Assembly (NCBI RefSeq): GCF_009469605.1
Contig: NZ_SSXU01000007.1
Coordinates: 124,001 to 188,000, forward strand
DNA length: 64,000 nucleotides
DNA from: Zoogloea sp. 1C4
GTDB lineage: Bacteria > Pseudomonadota > Gammaproteobacteria > Burkholderiales > Rhodocyclaceae
Direction: 5' to 3'
How positions within the stretch are numbered: position 1 is the stretch's first letter; the number at the start of each line of letters is the position of its first letter. This document shows, one piece after another, positions 29,654-41,472 of the stretch. Both the position numbers and the translations under genes were made by a program. Under the pieces are notes generated by a model, which was not told the origin of the DNA, did not search any database, and saw nothing but the letters and a program-made list of their open reading frames with translations.

Positions 29654-30253
29654 ATGAGTGATCGCGAAATTGACCAACTGCTGGTCGAGCGCGTCCAACG
29701 CGGTGACAAACAGGCTTTCGGCCTGCTGGTCACCAAGTATCAGCGCAAGCTCGCCCGGCTGTTGTCGAGATTGATCCGAGATCCCGCCGAAGTGGAGGAT
29801 GTCGCCCAGGAAACGTTCATCAAGGCGTATCGCGCCTTGCCGTCCTTCCGGGGAGACAGCGCTTTTTATACCTGGCTGTATCGTATCGGGATCAACACCG
29901 CCAAGAACTTCCTCGTTTCGCAAGGCCGCCGCGCTCCAACCTCAACCGATTTCGATTCCGACGAAGCTGAAACCTTCGAGGATGGGGATCAGTTGCGCGA
30001 TATCAACACGCCGGAGCGGCTGCTGATGACCAAGCAGATCGGGGATACCGTCAATGTGGCGATGGAGGCCTTGCCTGAGGAATTGAGAACGGCGATCGTT
30101 TTACGGGAGATCGAAGGTTTGAGTTACGAAGAGATCGCCTCGATCATGGAATGCCCAATCGGCACCGTCCGGTCGCGGATCTTCCGCGCCCGGGAAGCAA
30201 TTTCAGAAAAGCTCAGGCCGTTGCTCGACACGGCTCCGAACAAGAGGTGGTAA
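29654..30253 (+). CDS. rpoE: RNA polymerase sigma factor RpoE (sigma-E)
   Basis: 199 residues. ECF sigma factor for envelope stress. Region 2 is seen as DPAEVEDVAQETFIKAYRALPSFRG and YTWLYRIGINTAKN, and region 4 as LSYEEIASIMECPIGTVRSRIFRAREAI. The ATG at 29654 gives the family length. The upstream extension of the frame is not sigma-like. It heads rpoE-rseA-rseB-rseC-mucD, the complete sigma-E control unit. Confidence 0.97.
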   Translation: MSDREIDQLLVERVQRGDKQAFGLLVTKYQRKLARLLSRLIRDPAEVEDVAQETFIKAYRALPSFRGDSAFYTWLYRIGINTAKNFLVSQGRRAPTSTDFDSDEAETFEDGDQLRDINTPERLLMTKQIGDTVNVAMEALPEELRTAIVLREIEGLSYEEIASIMECPIGTVRSRIFRAREAISEKLRPLLDTAPNKRW

Positions 30254-30257
30254 GACG

Positions 30258-30803
30258 ATGAAAGAAAAGGTTTCTGCCCTGCTGGATGGCGCCCTCGACG
30301 ATGAGGCTTCATCCCGAATGTTCGAATCGCTCAAGCGGGATGGGGCGCTTCGACGGGAATGGGAAAACTTCTGCCTGATCGGGGACGTGCTGCGGGATGA
30401 GCGTGGACTCTCGCCGGATTTCGCGCGAAACGTGATGCGCTGCATCGAGGATGAGCCGGCCATCGTTGCGCCCCATCGGCGTGAAGTCGGCAGCGGCCTG
30501 GTCAGGCATCTGATGCCGATCGCCGCGTCGGTCATGGGTGTGGCGGCCGTTGGCTGGGTGGCAATCACCCTCAACAGCGACGGCCCGGCGGCGGAGCGTA
30601 TCGCTGCTGCCAAGGTGCAGCAGCCGGTGGCGCTGGTGAGCGCACCGGCCGACACCGCAGCCCGCGCCACTGGCGCGACGGCCGAGTCGTCCGAGCGCGA
30701 ATACCTGTTCGCCCATCAGGCGATGGCGCCCTCGGCGGCCATGCCGGGCGTGGCGCTTTACGTGCGGACCGTTTCCGACAGCCGCGCGGTAGGGCAGCGA
30801 TGA
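30258..30803 (+). CDS. rseA: Anti-sigma-E factor RseA
   Basis: 181 residues. The N-terminal cytoplasmic domain (SALLDGALDDEASSRMFESL, FCLIGDVLR) holds sigma-E. One membrane segment near residue 95 (LMPIAASVMGVAAVGWVAI) and an Ala-rich periplasmic tail follow, where DegS-type and RseP-type proteases would act. The start lies four bases after the rpoE stop. The stop overlaps rseB by ATGA. Confidence 0.93.
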   Translation: MKEKVSALLDGALDDEASSRMFESLKRDGALRREWENFCLIGDVLRDERGLSPDFARNVMRCIEDEPAIVAPHRREVGSGLVRHLMPIAASVMGVAAVGWVAITLNSDGPAAERIAAAKVQQPVALVSAPADTAARATGATAESSEREYLFAHQAMAPSAAMPGVALYVRTVSDSRAVGQR

Positions 30804-31765
30804 AGCGATTCGTCGTACTTCTGGCAGCGTGTCTGACGGCGGGAGTGGCAGCCGGCGCGGATGCGTCGACCGATCCCCTCAGTTGGCTTGGCCGGATTTC
30901 CAGCGCTGCGCACAAGCTCAATTACACGGGCACCTTCAGCTATCAGAGCGGCAAGAACGTCGAGACCTCGCGGATCGCCCATCTGGTAGATGGCGGCGCC
31001 GAGTTTGAAAAGCTCGAGGCGCTGGACGGCAGCCCGCGGGAGGTTGTGCGCAACAACGAAGAGGTGCAGTGCTTTCTGCCCGACCAGAAGCTGGTGATCG
31101 TCGATCAGTCGGCGGCCCGGCGCGGGTTTCCGGCGCGGCTGCCGTCGTCGCCGAGCGCCCTGGCCGAGAACTACCGGATCCGGAAGGGCGAGGTCGTGCG
31201 GATCGCCGGGCTCGAAAGCCAGCAGATCATTCTCGAACCCAAGGACGACATGCGCTTCGGGCACCAGTTCTGGGCGGATGTGAACTCTGGCCTGCTGCTC
31301 CGCGCCCGCCTGATCGGCGAGAAGGGCGAGAGCATCGAACAGTTTGCCTTCAGCGAGGTTCAGATCGGTGTGCCCTTCGACAAGGAGAAGGTCAAGCCTC
31401 GTTTCGTGCGGGGGCCGGATTGGAAGGTGGCGCAGGCCCGGGGCAATGACGTGAAGGTCGAGGATACCGGCTGGATCTTCCGCAACTCGATTCCGGGTTT
31501 CAGGCAGGTCGTGTCGGTCACGCGGCCGGCGCGCAAGGATCGGGCCGAGGCTTATCACGTGGTGTTTTCGGACGGGCTGGCGGCGATCTCGGTGTTCATC
31601 GAGCCGCTGCCCTCCAAACCGGGGCACCAGAGTGGCATGAGCGCCAACGGCGCCGTCAATATATTCCGGCGCACGGTAGCCGATCACCAGATCACCGCAC
31701 TGGGCGAAGTCCCCCAGGCTGCGCTGGTGCGAATCGCAGATGGCGTGGAGGTTCGTAAGCGGTAA
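30800..31765 (+). CDS. rseB: Periplasmic sigma-E regulator RseB/MucB
   Basis: 321 residues. Signal peptide MKRFVVLLAACLTAGVAAGA with cleavage around residue 20-23. The mature part carries MucB/RseB features: LNYTGTFSYQSG, a large domain to about 220 and a smaller C-terminal domain ending in VADGVEVRKR-like residues. It binds RseA in the periplasm, protects it from cleavage and senses lipopolysaccharide or lipoprotein stress. Coupled to rseA and rseC. Confidence 0.95.
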   Translation: MKRFVVLLAACLTAGVAAGADASTDPLSWLGRISSAAHKLNYTGTFSYQSGKNVETSRIAHLVDGGAEFEKLEALDGSPREVVRNNEEVQCFLPDQKLVIVDQSAARRGFPARLPSSPSALAENYRIRKGEVVRIAGLESQQIILEPKDDMRFGHQFWADVNSGLLLRARLIGEKGESIEQFAFSEVQIGVPFDKEKVKPRFVRGPDWKVAQARGNDVKVEDTGWIFRNSIPGFRQVVSVTRPARKDRAEAYHVVFSDGLAAISVFIEPLPSKPGHQSGMSANGAVNIFRRTVADHQITALGEVPQAALVRIADGVEVRKR

Positions 31766-32220
31766 TGCGGGTCAAGGGGGTGGTGTCGCGGGTCGAATCC
31801 GGTTACGCGTGGGTGGATGTGAGCGTGGCCCAGGGCTGCGGTCGTTGCAATGAGCCCGGCGGCTGCGGTGGCGTCAATATCGCTAGGCCGCTGGCGTCGT
31901 CCAGTCAGGCTGTGCGGGTGCCCAACGGCATCGACGCGCGGCCGGGTGACGAGGTTGGCGTGGTTGTCGAGGATGGGGTTCCCCTGCGTGCGGCCCTGCT
32001 GGCCTATGCCTTGCCGGTGGTTGGCGTGCTGCTCGGTGCAGTTGCCGGCACAGCGGTGGCGCCGGTCGGTGGCAGTGTGGATCTGTCGGCCGGCATCGGT
32101 GCGGTGGCGGGGGGCGTGATGGCGTTTCTGCTGGCCCGAGGGCGATCTGCCTGGACGCGGGGTGCGGCCCCGCTGCGGCTTGAGCGTGGTAGCTCGTCGT
32201 CGGAGGTGTGCGGACGATGA
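31765..32220 (+). CDS. rseC: RseC/SoxR-reducing system family membrane protein
   Basis: 151 residues. An N-terminal Cys cluster, CGRCNEPGGCGG (near residues 25-36), with one more acidic strand, then two membrane helices (AALLAYALPVVGVLLGAVAG and IGAVAGGVMAFLLARG). This is the RseC layout, an inner-membrane protein with a small redox-type cytoplasmic domain. The start codon shares one base with the rseB stop. The stop overlaps mucD by ATGA. Confidence 0.9.
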   Translation: MRVKGVVSRVESGYAWVDVSVAQGCGRCNEPGGCGGVNIARPLASSSQAVRVPNGIDARPGDEVGVVVEDGVPLRAALLAYALPVVGVLLGAVAGTAVAPVGGSVDLSAGIGAVAGGVMAFLLARGRSAWTRGAAPLRLERGSSSSEVCGR

Positions 32221-33650
32221 GCGTCGGTCTGTCTTTCCATCGGGTATTTGTCTGGCTGGTGGTGGCTGCCATGCTGCTCTCCGGCCGTATTGCGCTGGCC
32301 AAGGAGCTGCCCGATTTTGCTGATCTGGCCGAGCGCCAGGGGGCGGCGGTGGTGAACATCAGCACCACCCAGGCGCTGCGCCAGGCGCGCCCGGGTGTGC
32401 CTAGCCTGGACGAGGACGATCCGATGTTCGATCTCTTCCGGCGTTTCATTCCGCGCGGGCCGTCGGCGCCGCGGATGGACCCGGACAATCGATCCCTCGG
32501 GTCCGGCTTCATCGTCTCGCCCGATGGTTACGTGCTCACCAACGCCCATGTGGTCGATGGCGCCGACGAGATCGTCGTCAAGCTCACCGACAAGCGTGAG
32601 TTCCGCGCCCGCCTGATCGGCACCGACCCGCGCACCGATGTGGCGCTGCTCAAGATCGACGCCACAGGCCTGCCCAAGGTCAGCTTCGGCGATCCGGGCA
32701 AGCTGCGGGTGGGCGACTGGGTGGTGGCGATCGGCGCGCCGTTTGGCTTCGAGAATTCGGTGACGGCAGGGATCGTCAGCGCCAAGGGCCGCTCGCTGCC
32801 GCAAGAGAATTTCGTGCCTTTCATCCAGACCGATGTGGCCATCAATCCGGGCAACTCCGGTGGGCCGCTGTTCAACATGAAGGGCGAGGTGGTCGGCATC
32901 AACTCGCAGATTTATAGCCGCACAGGTGGGTTCATGGGCCTGTCGTTCGCGATCCCGATCGATGTGGCAATGGATGTTCAGTCCCAGCTGCGCGCCAGTG
33001 GCCGGGTGCAGCGTGGGCGCATCGGCGTGGTGATCCAGGAGGTCTCTCGCGAACTCGCCGACAGCTTCAATCTCGGCAAGCCGGTGGGCGCGCTGGTGAG
33101 TTCGGTGGAGAAGGGCAGTCCGGCCGATAAAGCCGGCATCGAGCAGGGCGACATCGTCCTGCGCTTTGACAACCGGACGGTGGGCGTGTCGGGTGATCTG
33201 CCGCGCCTCGTGGGCAGCACGCGGCCGGGCAGCAAGGCGCCGGTGCAGGTGTGGCGCAAGGGCACGGTGCGGGATCTGGTGGTGATGGTGGCGGAGCTGC
33301 CGGAGGACAAAGCCCGCAAGGTTGCGCTCAAGGCGCCGCGGCAGGACGTGGCGCCGAACCGGCTCGGCATCGTTGTCGTCGAGCCCACCGCCGAACAGCG
33401 TCGCGACGGGCGTTTCCCCGCTGGCGGCGTGGTGGTGGATGCGCTGCGCAGTGCGTCGGCACGGGCTTCCGAGATCCAGGCTGGCGACGGCATCCTGGCG
33501 CTGGTGAGCAAGGGCGTTCGCACCGACATCCGCTCGGTGGAGCAGTTCAACCGGGTGGTGGGTGCCCTCGACCTCGGTCAGACAGTCACGCTGCTGGTGC
33601 TGCGTGGCGAAACCCAGACCTTTGTTCCGCTGCGAACCCTTGAGCGCTGA
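32217..33650 (+). CDS. mucD: Periplasmic serine protease DegP/MucD
   Basis: 477 residues. Signal peptide (FVWLVVAAMLLSGRIALA) then a trypsin-like domain with the triad His in TNAHVVDGAD, Asp in DPRTDVALLK and Ser in NPGNSGGPL, followed by two PDZ domains (about 280-370 and 390-470). It degrades misfolded envelope proteins and feeds back on the sigma-E pathway. The ATG overlapping the rseC stop is chosen over the GTG three codons upstream. Confidence 0.96.
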   Translation: MSVGLSFHRVFVWLVVAAMLLSGRIALAKELPDFADLAERQGAAVVNISTTQALRQARPGVPSLDEDDPMFDLFRRFIPRGPSAPRMDPDNRSLGSGFIVSPDGYVLTNAHVVDGADEIVVKLTDKREFRARLIGTDPRTDVALLKIDATGLPKVSFGDPGKLRVGDWVVAIGAPFGFENSVTAGIVSAKGRSLPQENFVPFIQTDVAINPGNSGGPLFNMKGEVVGINSQIYSRTGGFMGLSFAIPIDVAMDVQSQLRASGRVQRGRIGVVIQEVSRELADSFNLGKPVGALVSSVEKGSPADKAGIEQGDIVLRFDNRTVGVSGDLPRLVGSTRPGSKAPVQVWRKGTVRDLVVMVAELPEDKARKVALKAPRQDVAPNRLGIVVVEPTAEQRRDGRFPAGGVVVDALRSASARASEIQAGDGILALVSKGVRTDIRSVEQFNRVVGALDLGQTVTLLVLRGETQTFVPLRTLER

Positions 33651-33894
33651 TCGCCAGCTCATCGTGCTGAGCCGGATGTGGTGCCATCTGTGCCATGATC
33701 TGCTCGCCGCGCTCGCCCCGCTCCAGGATGAACTGGGGTTTTCGGTTCGGGTCGTGGACCTCGACACGGACGCCCCCGAACTCGAGGAAGTCTGGGGTGA
33801 GAAAGTGCCGGTGCTGCTCGACGGGGATGTGGAACTATGTCACTACTTTCTTGACGAATCCGCAGTCCGTGCTCATTTCCGGCGTATCGGTTAA
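33640..33894 (+). CDS. Glutaredoxin-family protein (thioredoxin fold)
   Basis: 84 residues. SRMWCHLCHDL holds a CxxC motif after the first strand, and VPVLLDGDVELCHYFLD contains the cis-Pro and a third Cys. This is a small glutaredoxin-like thiol protein of the kind often placed between mucD and lepA. The likely start is the TTG overlapping the mucD stop by 11 bp. No better ATG precedes the CxxC. Redox partner unknown. Confidence 0.82.
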   Translation: MSADRQLIVLSRMWCHLCHDLLAALAPLQDELGFSVRVVDLDTDAPELEEVWGEKVPVLLDGDVELCHYFLDESAVRAHFRRIG

Positions 33895-33927
33895 AATCCA
33901 ACCCTTTGTCAGGCAAACAATTTTTTC

Positions 33928-33952
33928 AAGGGTGCCCAACGGCACCCTTTTT
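33928..33952 (+). terminator. Intrinsic terminator/attenuator directly before lepA
   Basis: Stem AAGGGTGCC (33928-33936), loop CAAC, GGCACCCTT (33941-33949), then TTTC. It ends about nine bases before the lepA ATG, so it closes the rpoE-mucD-glutaredoxin unit. If transcription of lepA starts upstream it would also act as an attenuator. Confidence 0.8.
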
Positions 33953-33960
33953 CGTGGCCC

Positions 33961-35757
<1,797 letters not shown>

Positions 35758-35779
35758 GCCTGCTGACTGGAGCTGATAC

Positions 35780-36568
35780 GTGAATTTCGCCCTGATTCTT
35801 TTCCTGCTGTTGCTGGTGAGCGGCGTGCTGTGGGCGCTGGACCGTTTCGTCGCCAGCAAGCGGCGCAGCGTGGGCGCCAAGACGCCGTGGTGGGTCGAGT
35901 ACGGTGCGAGCTTCTTCCCGGTGATCCTGGTGGTCTTCTGCCTGCGCTCGTTCGTCGTCGAACCTTTCCGGATCCCGTCCGGCTCGATGATCCCGACCCT
36001 GCTGGTGGGCGATTTCATCCTCGTGAACAAGTGGACTTACGGCATCCGCCTGCCGGTGATCAACAAGAAGATCATCGACGTGAACGAGCCGCAGCGGGGC
36101 GATGTGATGGTGTTCCGCTTTCCGGGCGATCCGTCCCTCGACTACATCAAGCGCGTGGTCGGCCTGCCCGGCGACAAGGTCGAGTATCTAGACAAGAAGC
36201 TCACGATCAACGGCCAGCCGGTGCCGCAAAACGCCGCCGGCGACTACCTGCACACCGATAGGCTCTACTATTCGCCGAGCTTCGTCGAGAAGCTGGGCAA
36301 CGTCGAGCACCGGATCATCGTGGAAAATGCCGCGCCGGCATACGTTTCCCAGGTCACCAAGTATCCGTTCCAGGAAAACTGCACCTATACTAACCGCGGC
36401 CTTTCCTGCACCGTTCCCGCGGGCCACTACTTCATGATGGGTGATAACCGCGACGGCAGTTTCGACAGCCGCGGTTGGGGTTTCGTCCCGGAAAAGAACA
36501 TTGTTGGCAAGGCTTTCTACATCTGGTTCAATTCCAGCGACCTGAAACGGATAGGCAGCTTCCAGTGA
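35780..36568 (+). CDS. lepB: Signal peptidase I LepB
   Basis: 262 residues with two N-terminal membrane segments (NFALILFLLLLVSGVLWAL and FFPVILVVFCLRSFVV). The catalytic Ser69 is in RIPSGSMIPTL, the general-base Lys in YIKRVVGLPGD, and box E is GDNRDGSFDSRGWG. It cleaves signal peptides at the outer face of the inner membrane. The start is GTG. It is co-transcribed with lepA and coupled to the DUF4845 gene. Confidence 0.97.
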   Translation: MNFALILFLLLLVSGVLWALDRFVASKRRSVGAKTPWWVEYGASFFPVILVVFCLRSFVVEPFRIPSGSMIPTLLVGDFILVNKWTYGIRLPVINKKIIDVNEPQRGDVMVFRFPGDPSLDYIKRVVGLPGDKVEYLDKKLTINGQPVPQNAAGDYLHTDRLYYSPSFVEKLGNVEHRIIVENAAPAYVSQVTKYPFQENCTYTNRGLSCTVPAGHYFMMGDNRDGSFDSRGWGFVPEKNIVGKAFYIWFNSSDLKRIGSFQ

Positions 36569-36570
36569 TC

Positions 36571-36936
36571 ATGACGCGAAAAAGTCAATCGGGCCTGAGT
36601 CTTGTCAGCGTGCTGCTGGTCGGCGGCACGATGGCTGCACTCGTGGTGTTGGGCCTCAAGCTCATCCCGGTGGTCAATGAGTACTTCGGGATCAAGCGTG
36701 CGCTGGCCGCGGTGGTAAGCGCCTCCAACCCCCAGAGCGCGACAGTTTCCGAGCTGCGCAACGCCTTCTCGAAGCGCGTCACCGTGGATGACATCACCAG
36801 CGTCACCCCGGCCGATATCGACATCACCAAGGAAAACGGCCGCATCGTCATGTCGGTCGACTACGCCCGCAAGGTGCCGCTCTATGGCAAGGTGAGCCTG
36901 CTGATCGAATTCTCCGCGTCGTCCGACGCAAACTGA
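36571..36936 (+). CDS. DUF4845 membrane-anchored protein
   Basis: 121 residues. An N-terminal hydrophobic segment ([22 protein letters not shown]) with a pilin-like lead is followed by an exported domain ending [11 protein letters not shown]. The family is found between lepB and rnc in betaproteobacteria and has no assigned role. The ATG at 36571 is used. A GTG at 36565 would overlap the lepB stop as GTGA and is equally plausible. Confidence 0.85.
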   Translation: MTRKSQSGLSLVSVLLVGGTMAALVVLGLKLIPVVNEYFGIKRALAAVVSASNPQSATVSELRNAFSKRVTVDDITSVTPADIDITKENGRIVMSVDYARKVPLYGKVSLLIEFSASSDAN

Positions 36937-36946
36937 GCCTCACCCC

Positions 36947-37614
36947 ATGAAGTTGGACGCCCTGCAGCAGGCCATCGGCCATCGTTTTTCCCGGCCGGCG
37001 CTCCTGGAGCAGGCGGTCACCCATCGCAGCTTCGGATCGCCCAACAACGAGCGGCTCGAGTTTCTCGGCGACAGCGTGCTCAACTGCGTGACCGCCGTCG
37101 CCCTTTTCGGGCGCTTCGACAACCTGCGCGAAGGCGACATGTCGCGCCTGCGGGCCAACCTGGTGCGCCAGGAAGCCCTGCACAAGCTGGCCGACGGGCT
37201 CAGGCTCGGCGAATACCTGCGCCTGGGCGAGGGCGAACTGAAGAGCGGCGGTCATCGCCGCCCGTCGATCCTCGCCGACGCCCTCGAAGCCATCATCGCG
37301 GCGGTGTTTCTGGATGCCGGCTTCGAGGCAGCCAAAGGGGTGGTCGATCGCCTCTACGAAAAATCCCTGGCTGCGCTCGATCCGGCCCGCGCCCTGAAAG
37401 ATCCCAAGACGGCGCTGCAGGAATGGCTGCAGGGCAGGCGGATGCCGCTGCCCAAATACTCGCTCGCCGATACCCGCGGCGAAGCCCACCAGCAGGAATT
37501 CGAGGTCGAGTGCGAGATCGCCGGCCTTGGCCTCAAGACCCGCGGCATCGGCGTGAGTCGCCGCGCTGCCGAACAGCAGTCCGCCCAGCGGGCGCTGGAA
37601 CTCCTACCCCAGAA

Positions 37615-37618
<4 letters not shown>
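36947..37618 (+). CDS. rnc: Ribonuclease III
   Basis: 223 residues. Double-strand-specific endoribonuclease. The signature [13 protein letters not shown] holds the catalytic Glu/Asp residues. A second acidic set is in [19 protein letters not shown], and the C-terminal double-stranded RNA-binding domain (about 150-222) ends [11 protein letters not shown]. It overlaps era by ATGA. Confidence 0.97.
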
Positions 37619-38529
<911 letters not shown>

Positions 38530-38550
38530 GCCGGCCCGGGGCAGCCTGCC

Positions 38551-39294
38551 GTGAGCGCCAAGCAGCGCGTCGACCAGCAGCCGGGCTTCGTGCTGCACAG
38601 CTACCCGTATCGCGAGACCAGCCTCATCGTCGAGGTGTTCAGCCGCGATCACGGCCGCGTCGGCCTGGTGGCCAAGGGCGCGCGGCGCCCGGCCTCGCAG
38701 CTGCGTGGTGTGCTGATGGCCTTCCAGCCGCTGTTCATCGACTGGAGCGGCGGCGGCGAGATGAAGACCCTGATACGCGCCGAATGGCAGGGCGGTCAGC
38801 CACTGCTTGGTGGTCAGGCGCTGCTCTGCGCGTATTACGCCAACGAACTCCTCATGCGCCTCATGCCCCGCGAAGACGCCCATCCCCGGCTTTACGCCGC
38901 CTACGGCGAAGCCCTGCGGGCGCTGGCGGCGGGGGATTCCCAGGAAGTCGTCCTGCGCCGCTTCGAGCTCGCCCTGCTGCAGGAACTCGGCTACGGCCTG
39001 CTCCTCGAAACCGATGCGGACGACGCGCCGGTCCGGGGCGATACCCGCTACGCCTATATAATCGAGCGCGGTCCGATCTCGCTGGAGGGCTTCGATGCGG
39101 CCGGCGACGAATTCGCCACCGTCACCGGCAAGACCCTGCTCGACATGGCCGCCGGCGATTTCCGCGATCCGGAAACCCTGGCCCAGAGCAAGGCCCTGAT
39201 GCGCCGGCTCATCCAGCATTACCTCGGCGGGCAGCAGCTCCAGTCCCGCCGCGTATTCACCGAACTCTTTGCCTTTCCCGGAGACCTCTCTTGA
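38551..39294 (+). CDS. recO: DNA repair protein RecO
   Basis: 247 residues. Recombination mediator loading RecA with Rec[22 protein letters not shown] and [12 protein letters not shown] are the N-terminal OB-fold signatures, and the helical C-terminal part includes [19 protein letters not shown]. No zinc Cys motif is present, as in many betaproteobacterial RecO proteins. GTG start. It overlaps pdxJ by TTGA. Confidence 0.95.
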   Translation: MSAKQRVDQQPGFVLHSYPYRETSLIVEVFSRDHGRVGLVAKGARRPASQLRGVLMAFQPLFIDWSGGGEMKTLIRAEWQGGQPLLGGQALLCAYYANELLMRLMPREDAHPRLYAAYGEALRALAAGDSQEVVLRRFELALLQELGYGLLLETDADDAPVRGDTRYAYIIERGPISLEGFDAAGDEFATVTGKTLLDMAAGDFRDPETLAQSKALMRRLIQHYLGGQQLQSRRVFTELFAFPGDLS

Positions 39295-40052
39295 TCGAAC
39301 TCGGCGTCAACATCGACCACGTGGCCACCCTCCGCCAGGCCCGTCGCACCTGGGAACCCGACCCCGTGTGGGCGGCCGTCGAAGCCCACCTGGGCGGGGC
39401 CGACGGCATCACCGTGCACCTGCGCGAAGACCGCCGCCACATCCAGGACGAGGACGTGCGCCGCCTGCGCGACCTCACCCAGATCAAGCTCAACCTCGAG
39501 ATGGCCGCCACCGACGAGATGGTCGGCATCGCCTGCGGCATCAAGCCCGAGATGGCGATGTTCGTGCCCGAAGGCCGCCACGAGGTGACCACCGAAGGCG
39601 GCCTCGACATCGTGTCCCAGGAATCGCGCCTGAAAGATGCGGTCTCCCGCCTGGCTGACGCCGGCATCATCGTCAGCGTCTTCATCGACGCCGAGCCGGC
39701 CCAGGTCGAAGCCGCCGCGCGCATCGGCGCCAAGGTCTGCGAGATCCACACCGGCCCCTACGCGCACGCCTTCCACGCCGCTGGGCGCGACGCCGAAAGC
39801 CCCGCCGTGCTGGCCGAGATCGACAAGATCGCCCGCGCCGGCGAGGCGATCCGCGGCCTTGGCCTGCGCTTCAACGCCGGCCACGCGCTCAACTACTACA
39901 ACGTCCAGCCGATCGCGCGCCTGCCGGGCATCCGCGAGCTGCACATCGGCCACTCCATCGTCAGCCGCTCGGTGTTCTCGGGCATGCGTGAGGCGGTGCG
40001 CGAGATGAAGCGCCTGATGCGCGAAGGCGCCGCCCTCGGCCGTCAAGCGTGA
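39291..40052 (+). CDS. pdxJ: Pyridoxine 5'-phosphate synthase PdxJ
   Basis: 253 residues. Condenses 1-deoxy-D-xylulose 5-phosphate with 3-amino-2-oxopropyl phosphate in vitamin B6 synthesis. [17 protein letters not shown] opens it; [16 protein letters not shown], the Glu in KLNLEMAAT, and [13 protein letters not shown] are active-site segments. The TTG start overlaps the recO stop and gives the exact family N-terminus. It overlaps acpS by GTGA. Confidence 0.97.
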   Translation: MIELGVNIDHVATLRQARRTWEPDPVWAAVEAHLGGADGITVHLREDRRHIQDEDVRRLRDLTQIKLNLEMAATDEMVGIACGIKPEMAMFVPEGRHEVTTEGGLDIVSQESRLKDAVSRLADAGIIVSVFIDAEPAQVEAAARIGAKVCEIHTGPYAHAFHAAGRDAESPAVLAEIDKIARAGEAIRGLGLRFNAGHALNYYNVQPIARLPGIRELHIGHSIVSRSVFSGMREAVREMKRLMREGAALGRQA

Positions 40053-40426
40053 TCCACGGCATCGGCACCGACATCGTCCGGGTCGCGCGCATCGCCGAGG
40101 CCCTGACGCGCCACGGCGCGCGCTTTGCGGCGCGCGTGCTGGATGCCACCGAGATGCCGGCGTTCGAGGCCGCCGCTCACCCCGAGCGCCTCCTTGCCAA
40201 GCGCTTCGCCGCCAAGGAAGCCTTCGGCAAGGCGCTCGGCACCGGGGTCGCCGTGCCGGCCACGCTCCACGCGGTGCGGGTTGGGCACGATGCTCTGGGC
40301 AAGCCCCTGTTCGAGTATTCCCCTGCGCTCGCAGACCACATGCGCGAGCGGGGCCTCACGGCCCACCTGAGCCTTTCCGACGAAGCCGAATACGTCGTCG
40401 CCTTTGCCGTCATCGAAAAACCATGA
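40049..40426 (+). CDS. acpS: Holo-ACP synthase AcpS
   Basis: 125 residues. Transfers 4'-phosphopantetheine from CoA to AcpP. The metal-binding residues are Asp in [12 protein letters not shown] and Glu in [17 protein letters not shown] start overlapping the pdxJ stop. Coupled to nagZ by ATGA. Its substrate gene acpP is at 25904. Confidence 0.96.
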   Translation: MIHGIGTDIVRVARIAEALTRHGARFAARVLDATEMPAFEAAAHPERLLAKRFAAKEAFGKALGTGVAVPATLHAVRVGHDALGKPLFEYSPALADHMRERGLTAHLSLSDEAEYVVAFAVIEKP

Positions 40427-41460
40427 AGCCTTCCCACGCCCAGCCCGGCCCGATTATGCTCGACGTGGCCGCCCACGAGGTCACCGCCGAAGAGCGCGAA
40501 ATCCTGCAGCACCCGCTGGTGGGCGGGGTGATCCTGTTCGCCCGCAACTACGCCGAGCCCGAGCAGCTGCGCGCGCTCACCGCCGCCATCCGCGCGGTGC
40601 GGCCGGAGCTGGTGATCTCCGTCGACCACGAAGGCGGCCGCGTCCAGCGTTTCCGCGACGGTTTCACCCGTCTGCCGGCGATGCGTCGCTTCGGCGCCGT
40701 GTGGAATGACGATCCCGCCGCTGCCACCGCCGCGGCACGCCACGCGGGCTTCGTGCTGGCCGCCGAACTGCGCGCCCATGGCGTCGATCTCAGCTACGCG
40801 CCGGTGCTCGATCTGGACTACGGCGTCAGCAGCGTGATCGGCGATCGGGCCTTCCACCGCGATCCCCAGGCCGCCACCGAGCTCGCCCGGGCGGTGATCG
40901 CCGGGCTGGCGGACGCTGGCATGCGCGCGGTGGGCAAGCATTTTCCTGGTCACGGCGCGGTCGAGGCCGATTCCCACGTGGCGATTCCCATGGATGGCCG
41001 CAGCTTCGATGCGGTGTGGGCCGACGACATCCAGCCCTTCCGCAACCTGGCGTTGGAACTGGGCGGCGTGATGCCCGCCCACGTGATCTTCGAAAACATC
41101 GATCCGCGCCCGGCGGGCTTCTCGCCCTTCTGGCTGCAGGAGGTGCTGCGCGGCCGGCTCGGTTTTGGCGGGGTGATCTTCTCCGACGACCTGACCATGG
41201 AAGGCGCCAGCGTGGCGGGTGACATCGTGGCCCGCGCCAGCGCCGCCCACAGCGCCGGCTGTGACATGGTGCTGGTGTGCAACCGGCCCGATCTGGCAGT
41301 GCAGCTCATCGACCGCTGGCGCCCGGAGGTGAGCGCCGACAGCGCCGCCCGCGTCGCCGCCCTGCGCCCGCGCCCCGGCACGATGCCGGCTGATCCGGAA
41401 ACCCTGGCTGGCTGGGCGCCCTACGTGGCTGCCCGCGACAGCGTGCTCGCCCTGGCCTGA
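40423..41460 (+). CDS. nagZ: Beta-N-acetylhexosaminidase NagZ
   Basis: 345 residues. Glycoside hydrolase family 3 enzyme removing GlcNAc from anhydromuropeptides in cytoplasmic cell-wall recycling. ISVDHEGGRVQRF, YAPVLDLDYG, the mobile-loop Asp-His motif GKHFPGHGAVEADSH and the nucleophile region FSDDLTMEGA are visible. Start overlaps the acpS stop. Confidence 0.96.
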   Translation: MKPSHAQPGPIMLDVAAHEVTAEEREILQHPLVGGVILFARNYAEPEQLRALTAAIRAVRPELVISVDHEGGRVQRFRDGFTRLPAMRRFGAVWNDDPAAATAAARHAGFVLAAELRAHGVDLSYAPVLDLDYGVSSVIGDRAFHRDPQAATELARAVIAGLADAGMRAVGKHFPGHGAVEADSHVAIPMDGRSFDAVWADDIQPFRNLALELGGVMPAHVIFENIDPRPAGFSPFWLQEVLRGRLGFGGVIFSDDLTMEGASVAGDIVARASAAHSAGCDMVLVCNRPDLAVQLIDRWRPEVSADSAARVAALRPRPGTMPADPETLAGWAPYVAARDSVLALA

Positions 41461-41472
41461 TCCGCCCGCGCC